The notes beneath the pieces are model-generated. The model was given only the letters and a program-made list of their open reading frames with translations. It was not told where the DNA came from and did no database searches. A stretch of DNA of 64,000 nucleotides from Paenibacillus sp. ACRRY (GTDB taxonomy: Bacteria > Bacillota > Bacilli > Paenibacillales > Paenibacillaceae). Made by a program: the position numbers and the translations under genes. Every line of letters starts with the position of its first letter. Position 1 is the stretch's first letter. The DNA lies in the NCBI RefSeq assembly GCF_022346995.1, contig NZ_JAKRNM010000005.1, positions 328,625 through 392,624 of the forward strand, in the 5' to 3' direction. Positions 14,818 to 23,466 of the stretch are shown here, one piece after another.

Positions 14818-17472
14818 ATGGAAAAGTTTATTCTCATAGATGGAAATAGCATTATTTACCGGGCGTTTTTTGCAATGCCTCCTCTGACCAATTCAAAAGG
14901 ACTGCACACCAATGCGGTATATGGTTTCACCACCATGCTGCTCCGATTGCTGGAAGAGCATCAGCCGACCCATGTCATGGTGGCATTTGATGCCGGCAAG
15001 GTCACTTTCCGTCACGAAGGCTATCAGGAGTATAAGGGCGGCCGCGAAAAAACACCACCCGAGCTGTCGGAACAGTTTCCATTACTCAAAGAATTGCTGC
15101 AAGGACTGGGTATTGCCCAGTTTGAGCTGGCCGGGTTTGAAGCAGACGATATCATCGGAACGTTAACCAAACGCGCAGACGAGGCTGGAAGACAGGTATT
15201 GGTTGTATCGGGTGACAAGGATATGCTGCAGCTTGCCTCCGACCATGTACATATCGGACTCACGCGCAAAGGGGTAACCGAAATCGAACTGTATGACCCT
15301 GCTCAAATTAAGGAACGTTATGGTCTGACGCCACTCCAAATCATCGATCTCAAAGGCCTGATGGGCGATGCGTCGGATAATATTCCGGGTATCCCGGGAG
15401 TTGGAGAGAAGACCGCCTTGAAACTTCTGCATCAATTCGGTTCTGTAGAGGAAGTATTGAACGGCACAGGTGAATTAAAAGGTAAAATGAAAGAGAAGAT
15501 TGAGGCACACGCCGAAGATGCTCGGATGAGCAAACAACTGGCGACCATTCACCGCGAAGTGCCACTGGAGCAAACCTGGGATGACATGCAGTTCGACGGG
15601 TTAAAAGAAGAACAGGCAGGGCCAGCACTGGCCAAGCTTGAATTCAAATCCTTGCTTGAACGCTTGTCATTCAGTGGGAGTGCAGGCTCTACGGCAGAAG
15701 CGGTACCTGCTGCGGAAGTGGAATCCACGATTGCTACAGAAGAAACGATTGGCGAACTGTTTGGCTCTCTTGAATCCATTGATGTACTCCATGTAGAGAC
15801 CCATGGCGATAATCCACATCAAGCGAAATTAATTGGGTTAGCGATTGGATCTGGTGAGGCGTATGTCTTCCTGTCACCTGAAGTATTAAACGCTGAAGCT
15901 GCGGCTCCGGTTCGCGAATGGCTTGGTAATCCGGACAAGCCCAAACGTGGTTATGATCTGCATCGAATCGATCTGGCTCTGCACGCGCATGGTCTTGAAT
16001 TCGCCGGGGCAGCCTTTGATGTGCAGCTTGCTGCCTACTTGCTTGACCCGACGGAATCCAATCAGACCATTAGCGGCTTGACTTCGAAATATGGCTTGCC
16101 TTCCCTGGTTGAAGACGACACAGTTATGGGCAAAGGTGCACGGTACAAGGTGCCTGATGTAGAAATACTTAGCGATTTCCTGTGCCGTAAGGCTGCTGCC
16201 GTGGCTGCCATTATTCCTCTTCAGGAGCAGGCACTTGAGAATGATGAGATGAACGCGCTCTTTCACGAATTGGAGATGCCGTTATCACGCATTCTGGCAG
16301 ACATGGAGAAACAGGGGATTAAAGCGAATACAGCGGATCTGCAGGCCTTGGGTCGTGAGTTCGAGGAACAGATCAGCAGGCTGATGGCGGAGATTTACCG
16401 ACTTTCCGGTACAGAATTCAATCTGAATTCCCCAAGACAATTAGGTGAGATTTTATTCGATAAACTCGGCCTTCCTGTGGTGAAGAAAACCAAAACAGGT
16501 TACTCAACCGATGCAGAAGTACTGGAGAAGCTCGCTCCTTATCATGACGTGGTACAGTTGATTCTTCAATACCGTCAGCTTGCGAAGCTGCAGTCCACCT
16601 ATGTAGAGGGTCTCCTCAAGGAAATTTCGGATCGGGACGGCAAAGTCCATACGTATTACCGGCAAACGATCGCTGCGACAGGGCGTCTCAGCAGTCAGTT
16701 CCCGAACTTGCAGAACATTCCGATCCGTCTGGAAGAGGGACGCAAAATCCGGAAGGTGTTTGTTCCTTCCGAGCCAGGCTGGTCCATTTTGGCTGCCGAC
16801 TATTCCCAGATTGAATTGCGTGTACTCGCCCATATTTCGGATGACGAACGGCTCAAGGAAGCTTTTGTTCATGATATGGATATTCATACCAAAACAGCTT
16901 CTGATGTATTCGGGGTGAAAGCCGAAGAGGTGGACAGCGACATGCGTCGTTCGGCCAAGGCTGTTAACTTCGGAATCGTGTATGGCATTAGTGATTACGG
17001 GCTGTCCCAGAATTTGAACATTACCCGTAAAGAGGCAGCCCAGTTTATCGATCAGTACTTTGAAGTGTTCCAGGGCGTTCGTCGATATATGGACGACATT
17101 GTGAAGGAAGCACGCCAGGATGGCTTTGTCAAAACGCTGCTGGAACGCCGTCGCTACCTGCCGGAAATCAATGCAAGCAATTTTAATCTGCGTTCATTCG
17201 CTGAGCGTACAGCGATGAATACCCCGATCCAGGGGACAGCCGCAGATATTATCAAGCTTGCCATGGTGCAGATGGATGAAGCGCTGCGTGAACGCCAATT
17301 GAAGAGCCGCATGCTGCTCCAGGTGCATGACGAACTTGTATTCGAAGTACCAGCAGATGAGCTGGAGCTGATGAAGGAGCTTGTGCCTTCCGTTATGGAA
17401 AAAGCATTGGAGCTCTCGGTACCACTCAAGGCAGAAGTCAGTTTCGGGGAAAACTGGTACGAAGCCAAATAA
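14818..17472 (+). CDS. polA: DNA polymerase I
   Basis: Repair and Okazaki-fragment polymerase of 884 residues. The 5'-3' exonuclease domain (1-290) has DGNSIIYRAFFAM and GLMGDASDNIPGIPGVG. The middle region (about 310-480) corresponds to the 3'-5' exonuclease but lacks the DxE motif (VETHGDNP instead), so proofreading is probably lost as in Bacillus Pol I. The polymerase domain has motif A DYSQIELRVLAHIS, motif B RRSAKAVNFGIVYGIS and motif C QVHDELVFEV. The ATG at 14818 follows GAGGTGCTG. mutM follows after 114 bp, the Bacillus order. Confidence 0.97.
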   Translation: MEKFILIDGNSIIYRAFFAMPPLTNSKGLHTNAVYGFTTMLLRLLEEHQPTHVMVAFDAGKVTFRHEGYQEYKGGREKTPPELSEQFPLLKELLQGLGIAQFELAGFEADDIIGTLTKRADEAGRQVLVVSGDKDMLQLASDHVHIGLTRKGVTEIELYDPAQIKERYGLTPLQIIDLKGLMGDASDNIPGIPGVGEKTALKLLHQFGSVEEVLNGTGELKGKMKEKIEAHAEDARMSKQLATIHREVPLEQTWDDMQFDGLKEEQAGPALAKLEFKSLLERLSFSGSAGSTAEAVPAAEVESTIATEETIGELFGSLESIDVLHVETHGDNPHQAKLIGLAIGSGEAYVFLSPEVLNAEAAAPVREWLGNPDKPKRGYDLHRIDLALHAHGLEFAGAAFDVQLAAYLLDPTESNQTISGLTSKYGLPSLVEDDTVMGKGARYKVPDVEILSDFLCRKAAAVAAIIPLQEQALENDEMNALFHELEMPLSRILADMEKQGIKANTADLQALGREFEEQISRLMAEIYRLSGTEFNLNSPRQLGEILFDKLGLPVVKKTKTGYSTDAEVLEKLAPYHDVVQLILQYRQLAKLQSTYVEGLLKEISDRDGKVHTYYRQTIAATGRLSSQFPNLQNIPIRLEEGRKIRKVFVPSEPGWSILAADYSQIELRVLAHISDDERLKEAFVHDMDIHTKTASDVFGVKAEEVDSDMRRSAKAVNFGIVYGISDYGLSQNLNITRKEAAQFIDQYFEVFQGVRRYMDDIVKEARQDGFVKTLLERRRYLPEINASNFNLRSFAERTAMNTPIQGTAADIIKLAMVQMDEALRERQLKSRMLLQVHDELVFEVPADELELMKELVPSVMEKALELSVPLKAEVSFGENWYEAK

Positions 17473-17586
17473 CCAACGGTTGTGGATTTCCGTTATTTGA
17501 CAAGCATTACCTCGCAAGGATTCGACACAAGAAGGGGTCCCGCTGAAGCTCAACTTCCGTTATAATATAGGGGAGGTGAGAACATC

Positions 17587-18417
17587 ATGCCGGAATTACC
17601 GGAAGTCGAAACAGTCAGAAGAACATTGAATCAGCTTGTTGTAGGTAAGACCATTGAACGCGTAACCGTTAACTTGCCGCGCATCATTCAGCGGCCGGAC
17701 GATATAGAAGCATTTGCACTGGAACTCGCAGGACACACCATCATCGGAGTGGAGCGCAGGGGGAAGTTTTTACGGATTTTGTTGGACGGGCTGGTACTGG
17801 TCTCCCATCTGCGGATGGAAGGTAGATACGGCGTATACGAGCAGCACGAAGAAGTGGAGAAGCATACCCATGTTATCTTTCACTTCACGGATGGCACGGA
17901 ATTGAGATACAAGGACGTACGGCAGTTTGGAACCATGCATTTGTTTGCAGCGGGAGAAGAGCTCGTATCCAAACCATTGTTAAAGCTCGGCCTTGAGCCG
18001 CTGGATCCAGCTTTTACCGTGGCTGCTTTTCGTGAAGCTGTTGGTAAACGGACAACCAAAATCAAGGCTGTATTGCTAAATCAGGCATATGTTGTTGGCA
18101 TCGGGAATATTTATGTGGACGAAGCCCTTTTTCGCGCAGGCATTCACCCCGAAACCATTGCCAAGACGCTGACTGAAGCCCAATTGACGGTGCTGCACGA
18201 GGCTATTGTAGCTACACTGCAGGATGCCGTAAATGCAGGCGGATCCTCCATCAAATCGTATGTTAATGGACAAGGTGAGATGGGGATGTTCCAGCACCAA
18301 TTGAAAATTTATGGTCGCAAATCCGAACCTTGCACAACGTGTGGTACATTGATTGAGAAAAGTGTTGTTGGTGGTCGCGGGACGCATTACTGTCCGAAGT
18401 GCCAACCCCTAAAGTAA
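17587..18417 (+). CDS. mutM: Formamidopyrimidine-DNA glycosylase (Fpg/MutM)
   Basis: Removes 8-oxoguanine and formamidopyrimidines and nicks the AP site. The 276-residue protein begins MPELPEVETVRR: catalytic Pro after removal of Met, then Glu. Further marks are the beta-clamp Lys in RRGKFLRI, the DNA-intercalation loop VSHLRMEGRYGVY, the helix-two-turn-helix VVGIGNIYVDEALF, NAGGSSIKSYVNGQGEMG, and a C-terminal zinc finger with Cys pairs CTTC and CPKC. GGGGAGGTGAG precedes the ATG. It stands in the conserved polA-mutM-ytaF-coaE string. Confidence 0.96.
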   Translation: MPELPEVETVRRTLNQLVVGKTIERVTVNLPRIIQRPDDIEAFALELAGHTIIGVERRGKFLRILLDGLVLVSHLRMEGRYGVYEQHEEVEKHTHVIFHFTDGTELRYKDVRQFGTMHLFAAGEELVSKPLLKLGLEPLDPAFTVAAFREAVGKRTTKIKAVLLNQAYVVGIGNIYVDEALFRAGIHPETIAKTLTEAQLTVLHEAIVATLQDAVNAGGSSIKSYVNGQGEMGMFQHQLKIYGRKSEPCTTCGTLIEKSVVGGRGTHYCPKCQPLK

Positions 18418-18599
18418 GCCAAAATTGAAATGGTCGTTTACACGCTAACGGTTTGAATTTGTACGGAATGAACGAAATGATTAAAACGTAGCACCCATGG
18501 ATTACTCCCTCCATATACTGATATGGCAGAAATAAGCGGGCGAATACCTACTTGTAACGGTAGGTGGAAACGAGTTCCCGCACAGGGGAGGAATCCAGG

Positions 18600-19355
18600 G
18601 TGCTGCATCATTTTATTTCATTGCTGGCGCTTGCTTTGGCGCTTAGTTTAGATGGTTTTGGTGTTGGGATTACATACGGGCTGCGCAGGACGAAGATCCC
18701 GCTGTTATCCATTGCTGTCATCTCCATTTGTTCGGGGTTGGTCATTGCGTTGTCCATGCAGGTGGGAGTACTGTTATCCCATGTGGTATCTCCTGATGTG
18801 GCTTCGTTCGTTGGTGCAGTTATTCTGATTGCCATCGGTGCGTGGTCATTAATTCAGTTGATCCGTAAGCAGGGGAAGGATCGCCTCGAATCGGAAGAGG
18901 GAACGGAATCAGTCGGAGATAAAGAGCAAGCAATCGATGCAGCGCGGGTCAAAGGAAGAAATCAAGTGCTGGCACTTGATCTTGAGCCATCTGCCTCCGG
19001 CGGATCGCTGGAACGCATGGTATTTACACTGGAACTTCGGAAATTAGGTGTTGTCATTCAAATATTACGCAGTCCTTCCAAAGCGGATATGGACAATTCG
19101 GGAAGCATATCTGCTCAGGAGGCGATGTGGCTTGGAATCGCGCTATCACTGGATGCCTTCGGTGCAGGGCTCGGAGCTGCTTTGCTCGGTTTCCCCACAT
19201 TGTGGACTGCGCTTGTCATCGCGCTGTTCAGTGGCGCGTTTCTGTTAATAGGCATGAAAGTCGGATTGCGTTTTTCAGCTCTGCGCTGGATGAGAAGGCT
19301 GTCCGTACTGCCTGCGTTGTTACTGATGATTATGGGAATAATGAAGCTGTTATGA
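18600..19355 (+). CDS. ytaF: Sporulation membrane protein YtaF (MntP-like)
   Basis: A 251-residue polytopic protein with two homologous halves, each opening with an MntP-type motif: LALSLDGFGVGITYG near residue 15 and IALSLDAFGAGLGAAL near residue 178. The central soluble loop ends with DMDNSGSISAQE (residues 163-174), which matches the 12-residue EF-hand calcium loop pattern DxDxSGxIxxxE. GTG at 18600 is chosen because GGGGAGGA lies 7 nt before it; no earlier codon has a site. It sits between mutM and coaE as in Bacillus, where the orthologue is a sporulation gene. Ion specificity is unknown. Confidence 0.88.
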   Translation: MLHHFISLLALALALSLDGFGVGITYGLRRTKIPLLSIAVISICSGLVIALSMQVGVLLSHVVSPDVASFVGAVILIAIGAWSLIQLIRKQGKDRLESEEGTESVGDKEQAIDAARVKGRNQVLALDLEPSASGGSLERMVFTLELRKLGVVIQILRSPSKADMDNSGSISAQEAMWLGIALSLDAFGAGLGAALLGFPTLWTALVIALFSGAFLLIGMKVGLRFSALRWMRRLSVLPALLLMIMGIMKLL

Positions 19356-19364
19356 GGTGAAACG

Positions 19365-19961
19365 ATGAATATTGGCTTAACCGGCGGGATCGCAACGGGA
19401 AAGAGCAGTGTTTCCGCCCTTCTTGCCAGTAAGGGAGCGCTGCTGATTGATGCAGACGTGATTGCCCGGGAGGTCATGATGCCCGGGCATCATGTTTTGG
19501 CTGCCGCCGTACAGCGGTTTGGACAAGCCATATTAAATGAAGACGGGACACTGGACCGGAAAAAGCTGGGCAGCATTGTGTTTCAAAATCCCGATGAGCG
19601 TAAAGCCCTCGAGGCAATCACACACCCGGCTATTCGCCAGGAGATGCGGGAACGTGCTGCTGCATATGAAGAGGCCTACCCGGACAAGCTTGTGGTATCG
19701 GATATTCCTTTATTGTTTGAATCCGGTCTGGAAAAAGGATTTGATGAGGTTGTCGTTGTTTACGTCCCGAGATCCCTGCAGCGGGAGCGGCTGATGAGCC
19801 GGGATGGCATGACAGAGGAACAGGCTGACGCCCGTATTAATGCGCAGATGGATATTGAACATAAGAAGCAGCGTGCTGACGTGGTCATTGACAACAGCGG
19901 CTTATGGTCGGAGACGGAGCAGCAGGTTATTTCATTTTTGCATCATAAGGGTCTGATATGA
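19365..19961 (+). CDS. coaE: Dephospho-CoA kinase
   Basis: Last step of CoA synthesis: ATP-dependent 3'-phosphorylation of dephospho-CoA. The 198 residues show the P-loop LTGGIATGKSSVS, DADVIAREV, THPAIRQEM, VVSDIPLLFESGL and the lid-like RDGMTEEQADARI. It starts 9 bp after ytaF and overlaps the next start by four bases (ATGA), so these three genes form one operon. Confidence 0.96.
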   Translation: MNIGLTGGIATGKSSVSALLASKGALLIDADVIAREVMMPGHHVLAAAVQRFGQAILNEDGTLDRKKLGSIVFQNPDERKALEAITHPAIRQEMRERAAAYEEAYPDKLVVSDIPLLFESGLEKGFDEVVVVYVPRSLQRERLMSRDGMTEEQADARINAQMDIEHKKQRADVVIDNSGLWSETEQQVISFLHHKGLI

Positions 19962-20521
19962 AGTTATTGCGCAAGAAACGGGTACTGCTGTTGATGTTTG
20001 TTTCATTTGTATTGGTACTGTTCCTGAATACAAACTGGATGGCGTGGTTTTATCCGATTCATTACAAGGAAGAGATTCGTGCGCAATCACAGAGCTATGA
20101 GGTGGACCCTTTCCTTATCGCTTCCATCATTAAGGTGGAAACCAATTTCAAGACAAGCAAGGAATCCAGAAGAGGTGCCATCGGGCTGATGCAGCTAATG
20201 CCGGATACGGCCAACTGGATCATGGAGCAGGCCAAAATTCCGGGAACCTCGTTAGAGGAGCTGAAGCATGAACCGGGCAGGAACATTCAGCTTGGGACAT
20301 GGTACCTGCGTAACCTCTCAGAACAGTTTGAAGGCAATGACACGGCCATGATTGCCGCATACAATGCAGGACCAGGCAAAGTAAGTGGATGGATCAGAGA
20401 TGGTGTCTGGGACGGCTCATTCGAGACAGTCAAAGACATTCCTTTTGGAGAAACCCGGCACTATGTACAACGAGTGATTTATTATTATAATCAGTATGTA
20501 AAGATCTATAATACGTTCTAA
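19958..20521 (+). CDS. Membrane-anchored lytic transglycosylase (SLT domain)
   Basis: A 187-residue protein with a positively charged N-terminus and a hydrophobic anchor (about residues 9-27), then an extracytoplasmic SLT domain. The catalytic Glu is in IIKVETNFKTSKESRRGAIG; the fold marks GLMQLMPDTANW and AAYNAGPGKVSGWI follow. It should cleave peptidoglycan glycan strands with formation of anhydromuropeptides. The ATG overlaps the coaE stop, so translation is coupled. A role in sporulation or cell-wall growth is not resolved by sequence. Confidence 0.9.
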   Translation: MKLLRKKRVLLLMFVSFVLVLFLNTNWMAWFYPIHYKEEIRAQSQSYEVDPFLIASIIKVETNFKTSKESRRGAIGLMQLMPDTANWIMEQAKIPGTSLEELKHEPGRNIQLGTWYLRNLSEQFEGNDTAMIAAYNAGPGKVSGWIRDGVWDGSFETVKDIPFGETRHYVQRVIYYYNQYVKIYNTF

Positions 20522-20615
20522 TGGCTGATTGCTCTTGGATTATGCGGTAGTCTGGAGTAAAATCGGTTTGAATTGAATCTGGATATCGTATGTCTTATTT
20601 AATAGTAGAAGCACA

Positions 20616-20646
20616 GAGCAGGCCGGTTGTTCACCGGCCGCTCCAT
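20616..20646 (-). terminator. Hairpin downstream of the SASP gene
   Basis: GAGC plus GGCCGGT and its complement ACCGGCC plus GCTC enclose a 5-nt loop (11 paired bases). The minus-strand tail is only moderately T-rich, so it may act as a weak terminator or 3' stabiliser. Confidence 0.5.
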
Positions 20647-20678
20647 GCTCCTCTGTCTAACGTATTACAATGCAGATA

Positions 20679-20903
20679 TTATTGGTATTGACCTGCCAAT
20701 TGCTGTTCTGCAATTGTTACCAGACGTTTCGTGATGTATCCACCGATCGAACCGTTCTCGTAAGAAGTCATGTTACCTTGGTATCCGTCTTGTGGGATGC
20801 TGATTCCGAGTTCTTGAGCAACTTCATATTTCATTTGCTCCAGTGCTGCGGAAGCGCGAGTTACTACCAAGTTGTTGGAGTTACCGTTGCTGTTTTGGGC
20901 CAT
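20679..20903 (-). CDS. Alpha/beta-type small acid-soluble spore protein
   Basis: A 74-residue spore DNA-coating protein that protects dormant-spore DNA and is degraded at germination. It shows both SASP signatures: LGISIPQDGYQGNMTSYENG near the middle (the GPR-protease site normally carries an E-I/F-A motif; here KYEVAQELG) and GGYITKRLV after it. A near-perfect AGGAGGTGA precedes the ATG at 20903. A sigma-G-like promoter lies just upstream. It is monocistronic and sits between two housekeeping genes on the other strand. Confidence 0.95.
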   Translation of the reverse strand: MAQNSNGNSNNLVVTRASAALEQMKYEVAQELGISIPQDGYQGNMTSYENGSIGGYITKRLVTIAEQQLAGQYQ

Positions 20904-20933
20904 TGCTGTTCACCTCCTCGCGGTTGGTAAAAG

Positions 20934-20963
20934 TATTATGTGTCTTCAATGCGATTTTCATAA
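20934..20963 (-). promoter_or_regulatory. Sigma-G-type promoter of the SASP gene
   Basis: On the minus strand TTATG (20959-20963), 18 bp, CATAATA (20934-20940). The -10 matches the forespore pattern CATWMTA fully and the -35 matches three of five positions. Forespore-specific transcription is the rule for this gene family. Confidence 0.6.
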
Positions 20964-21016
20964 CTAGAAGTGCCAGGGAATTTATGGTAAAAGAAAAACA
21001 TGGGAAGTGATCTGAG

Positions 21017-21484
21017 TTGAAATGTCCTTATTGCGCCTATCTAGGTACAAAAGTGCTGGATTCTAGGCCTGCTAATGAATCAAAATCCATCCGCCGTCGT
21101 CGTGAGTGTGAGCAGTGTAGTCGCCGTTTCACAACGTTTGAAATGGTCGAAGAGACACCGCTGATCGTGATCAAGAAAGATGGCAGCCGTGAAGAGTTTA
21201 GTCGCGACAAAATTCTCCGTGGCCTTATCCGGGCTTGTGAGAAACGTCCTGTCTCTGTAGAGACGCTGGAGATGATGGTTTCCGAGGTGGAGAAGTCACT
21301 GCGTAACACTGCTGAAGCTGAAGTGGAAAGCCGCCAGATTGGCGAGCTGTTGATGGAGCAGTTGTTCCCGGTTGATGAAGTTGCCTATGTGCGGTTCGCT
21401 TCTGTGTATCGCCAATTCAAAGACATCAATATGTTCATGAAAGAACTGAAGTCGTTGTTATCCAAAGAGGATCTCGACGATTAA
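21017..21484 (+). CDS. nrdR: Transcriptional repressor NrdR
   Basis: Zinc-finger/ATP-cone repressor of ribonucleotide reductase genes. The 155 residues begin with MKCPYC, and the ribbon is completed by CEQCSRRF. The ATP-cone (about 46-136) has IKKDGSREEFSRDKILRGLIRA. The start is TTG at 21017, fixed by the family's invariant MKCPYC beginning. No NrdR boxes are recognised in the window, so its targets lie elsewhere. Confidence 0.95.
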   Translation: MKCPYCAYLGTKVLDSRPANESKSIRRRRECEQCSRRFTTFEMVEETPLIVIKKDGSREEFSRDKILRGLIRACEKRPVSVETLEMMVSEVEKSLRNTAEAEVESRQIGELLMEQLFPVDEVAYVRFASVYRQFKDINMFMKELKSLLSKEDLDD

Positions 21485-21587
21485 GAAGTGGATTATGGGA
21501 GAAGAGCAGTCTGCGCTTGTAAAAATGAGTGTTCTTGTCTGTACAGAGGTTGTTCTTCTCCAAACACTTTGCGTTCTGAAAAAGTTA

Positions 21588-21616
21588 TTGACAGCTAAAG
21601 CTGCATTTTATATGAT
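21588..21616 (+). promoter_or_regulatory. Promoter of tRNA-Ala
   Basis: TTGACA (21588-21593), 17 bp, TATGAT (21611-21616): near-consensus sigma-A promoter about 50 bp before the tRNA. Confidence 0.85.
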
Positions 21617-21669
21617 ATAGGAGTCGCCTGTGAAACTTCGCAGAAGCGGACAAGTACATATATAAATGT

Positions 21670-21742
21670 GGGGCCTTAGCTCAGCTGGGAGAGCGCATCG
21701 CTGGCAGCGATGAGGTCAGGGGTTCGATCCCCCTAGGCTCCA
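21670..21742 (+). tRNA. tRNA-Ala (anticodon GGC)
   Basis: Cloverleaf of 73 nt: acceptor GGGGCCT/AGGCTCC with discriminator A, D arm AGCTCAGCTGGGAGAGC, anticodon stem CATCG/CGATG with loop CTGGCAG (anticodon GGC), and T arm GGGGTTCGATCCCC. CCA is not encoded. A terminator hairpin follows directly, so this is a single-tRNA unit. Confidence 0.96.
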
Positions 21743-21752
21743 TAAAATTATG

Positions 21753-21783
21753 AAAAAGTCGATCTGAGAAGATCGGCTTTTTT
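21753..21783 (+). terminator. Terminator of tRNA-Ala
   Basis: AAAAGTCGATCT pairs with AGATCGGCTTTT (one wobble) around GAGA, followed by a T-run. Confidence 0.9.
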
Positions 21784-21938
21784 GCATATTAAATGCGCTC
21801 TTGCTTCAAGTTAAGCTACTTATTTGTATAAATTAAACTCACTTCTTCATTTTAGTTTTCACCTCATTAGCCCATTCCCTCCGCGAATGTCCTTCATACA
21901 GTATAAGGTGCCTATATCGTATGACGGAAGAACATTAG

Positions 21939-23297
21939 TTGAAATTGAAAACGGAGCTTACAGGGAGAGTTATTTTCAAAGGAGATCCGGGCTATGAGGC
22001 CGCGCGGAAGAATTGGGATCCTCATACCGACAGATATCCTAAAGTGTTTGTCTTTGCCAAGAAAACGAAAGACGTTTCGAATGCCATCAAGTGGGCTCGG
22101 GAACATAAGGTGCCCATTCGGCCAAGGAGTGGAAGACACTCTCTGGAGGTGAATCTTTCACAGGTAAACGGTGGAATCGTCATCGATGTGAGTGATTTGA
22201 ATACAGTGAAACTGAACAAAAAGAAGGGTACGGTCGTTGTGGGAACCGGCAACCGTGTGGGAAGAATCGCCAATATGCTGGCACGACAAGGATTCATCGC
22301 TCCCTTCGGTGATAGTCCTACGGTAGGAATCGGCGGTATCACATTAGGCGGTGGAATTGGACCTCTTCAGCGATCCATTGGTCTCATCAGTGACAATCTT
22401 CTTGAAATCGAGATGGTCGATGCAAACGGCAAAGTGATTCGTGCGAGTAAAACCTGTAATCCAGACCTGTTTTGGGCCTCTCGCGGTGGTGGCGGAGGTA
22501 ATTTCGGTGTGTACACCAAGTATAAATTCAAAGTACACCGAGCCCCAGCGAAGGCTACCGTATTTCGCATCACTTGGCCATGGAATCAATTCGAAAAGGT
22601 ATTTAAAGCATGGCAAAAGTGGGCTCCATCCGTTAACTTCAAGCTGGGTAGCGAGTTATCCATCGGACCGAAAAAAGGCGGTAATGTCAGCATGGAGGGC
22701 TTGTTTTTGGGTTCCAAAACGGAGGCACTCCGTTTGCTAAAACCGATTACGAGCGTTGGAACACCCACAAATTCAATTATCCGGCTAGTGCCGTACCCAG
22801 AAGCAGTGAAATTCCTATTGCCTCCTGATCCAGTGCTTACGCAAAGGTACAGCAACCAATTCTCTTCTGGCTTTGCCAAATGTCCGTTTCCTGATAAAGC
22901 TATTAAACCCATGCGGGATTTTTTGGAGAACGTGGAAGGAGAAGATGCCGGCTTCTTCTTCCTTAACTGGGGCGGTGCTGTGAGCCGTAAGTCACCAAAA
23001 TCAACTGCATTTTACTGGCGCAAAGCGAAATTTTATGTGGAATGGAACAGCTCATGGACCAAAGCATCCGAAGCCGCCAAAAACATCGCTATCGTTCGTA
23101 TGACCCGCAAGAAACTGCAGCCATTCATTGTAGGATCCTATATTAACGTTCCGGATCAGGGAATTAAGAACTCAGGGCCCGTTTACTATGGAGCGAACTA
23201 TGCCAGATTACGGAGAGTCAAAGCTAAGTATGATCCAAAAAATGTGTTCAATAATCCGCAAAGCATCATTCCAGCGAAGAATGCAAAAGTAAAATAA
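21939..23297 (+). CDS. FAD-dependent oxidase of the berberine-bridge (BBE) type, CotQ/YvdP-like
   Basis: A 452-residue flavoenzyme of the VAO superfamily. The FAD domain (about 30-200) contains RPRSGRHSLEVNLSQ, where His is in the position used for covalent FAD attachment, VVVGTGNRVGRIANML and GGITLGGGIGPLQRS. The C-terminal BBE segment reads YYGANYARLRRVKAKYDP. Relatives include spore-coat CotQ and YgaK of Bacillus; substrates are probably sugars or alcohols. The start is a TTG at 21939 with GGAAG 8 nt before it; no ATG lies close. No N-terminal signal is visible. Confidence 0.85.
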   Translation: MKLKTELTGRVIFKGDPGYEAARKNWDPHTDRYPKVFVFAKKTKDVSNAIKWAREHKVPIRPRSGRHSLEVNLSQVNGGIVIDVSDLNTVKLNKKKGTVVVGTGNRVGRIANMLARQGFIAPFGDSPTVGIGGITLGGGIGPLQRSIGLISDNLLEIEMVDANGKVIRASKTCNPDLFWASRGGGGGNFGVYTKYKFKVHRAPAKATVFRITWPWNQFEKVFKAWQKWAPSVNFKLGSELSIGPKKGGNVSMEGLFLGSKTEALRLLKPITSVGTPTNSIIRLVPYPEAVKFLLPPDPVLTQRYSNQFSSGFAKCPFPDKAIKPMRDFLENVEGEDAGFFFLNWGGAVSRKSPKSTAFYWRKAKFYVEWNSSWTKASEAAKNIAIVRMTRKKLQPFIVGSYINVPDQGIKNSGPVYYGANYARLRRVKAKYDPKNVFNNPQSIIPAKNAKVK

Positions 23298-23400
23298 TAT
23301 GGTTGAGTTAGCTTGGAAGAAGAGGACAGAGGCTGCTGTAAAGCAGCATATCAGCTGTAGACATCTCAGGTCTGGAAGCGATAACAATGCGTAGTATAGG

Positions 23401-23430
23401 AAAATGCCCTTGTACAAGGGCATTTTTTTT
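23401..23430 (+). terminator. Terminator after the FAD oxidase gene
   Basis: AAAATGCCCTTG and its exact complement CAAGGGCATTTT form a perfect stem with almost no loop, followed by T8. It is near-symmetric and could also serve the convergent minus-strand gene. Confidence 0.9.
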
Positions 23431-23466
23431 CGCAATGGTTATTTTATCTTGGTTAAGGTTTGGTTA

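Noticed and set aside
14613..14849. 78-codon frame overlapping the phoU terminator and polA start
   Set aside because: Runs through a terminator hairpin, has no ribosome site, and is out of frame with polA.
14818..17472. Proofreading activity in DNA polymerase I
   Set aside because: The 3'-5' exonuclease region is present but lacks the DxE and other acidic motifs.
21670..21783. Integrative-element attachment site at tRNA-Ala
   Set aside because: No integrase gene and no downstream copy of the tRNA 3' end were found.
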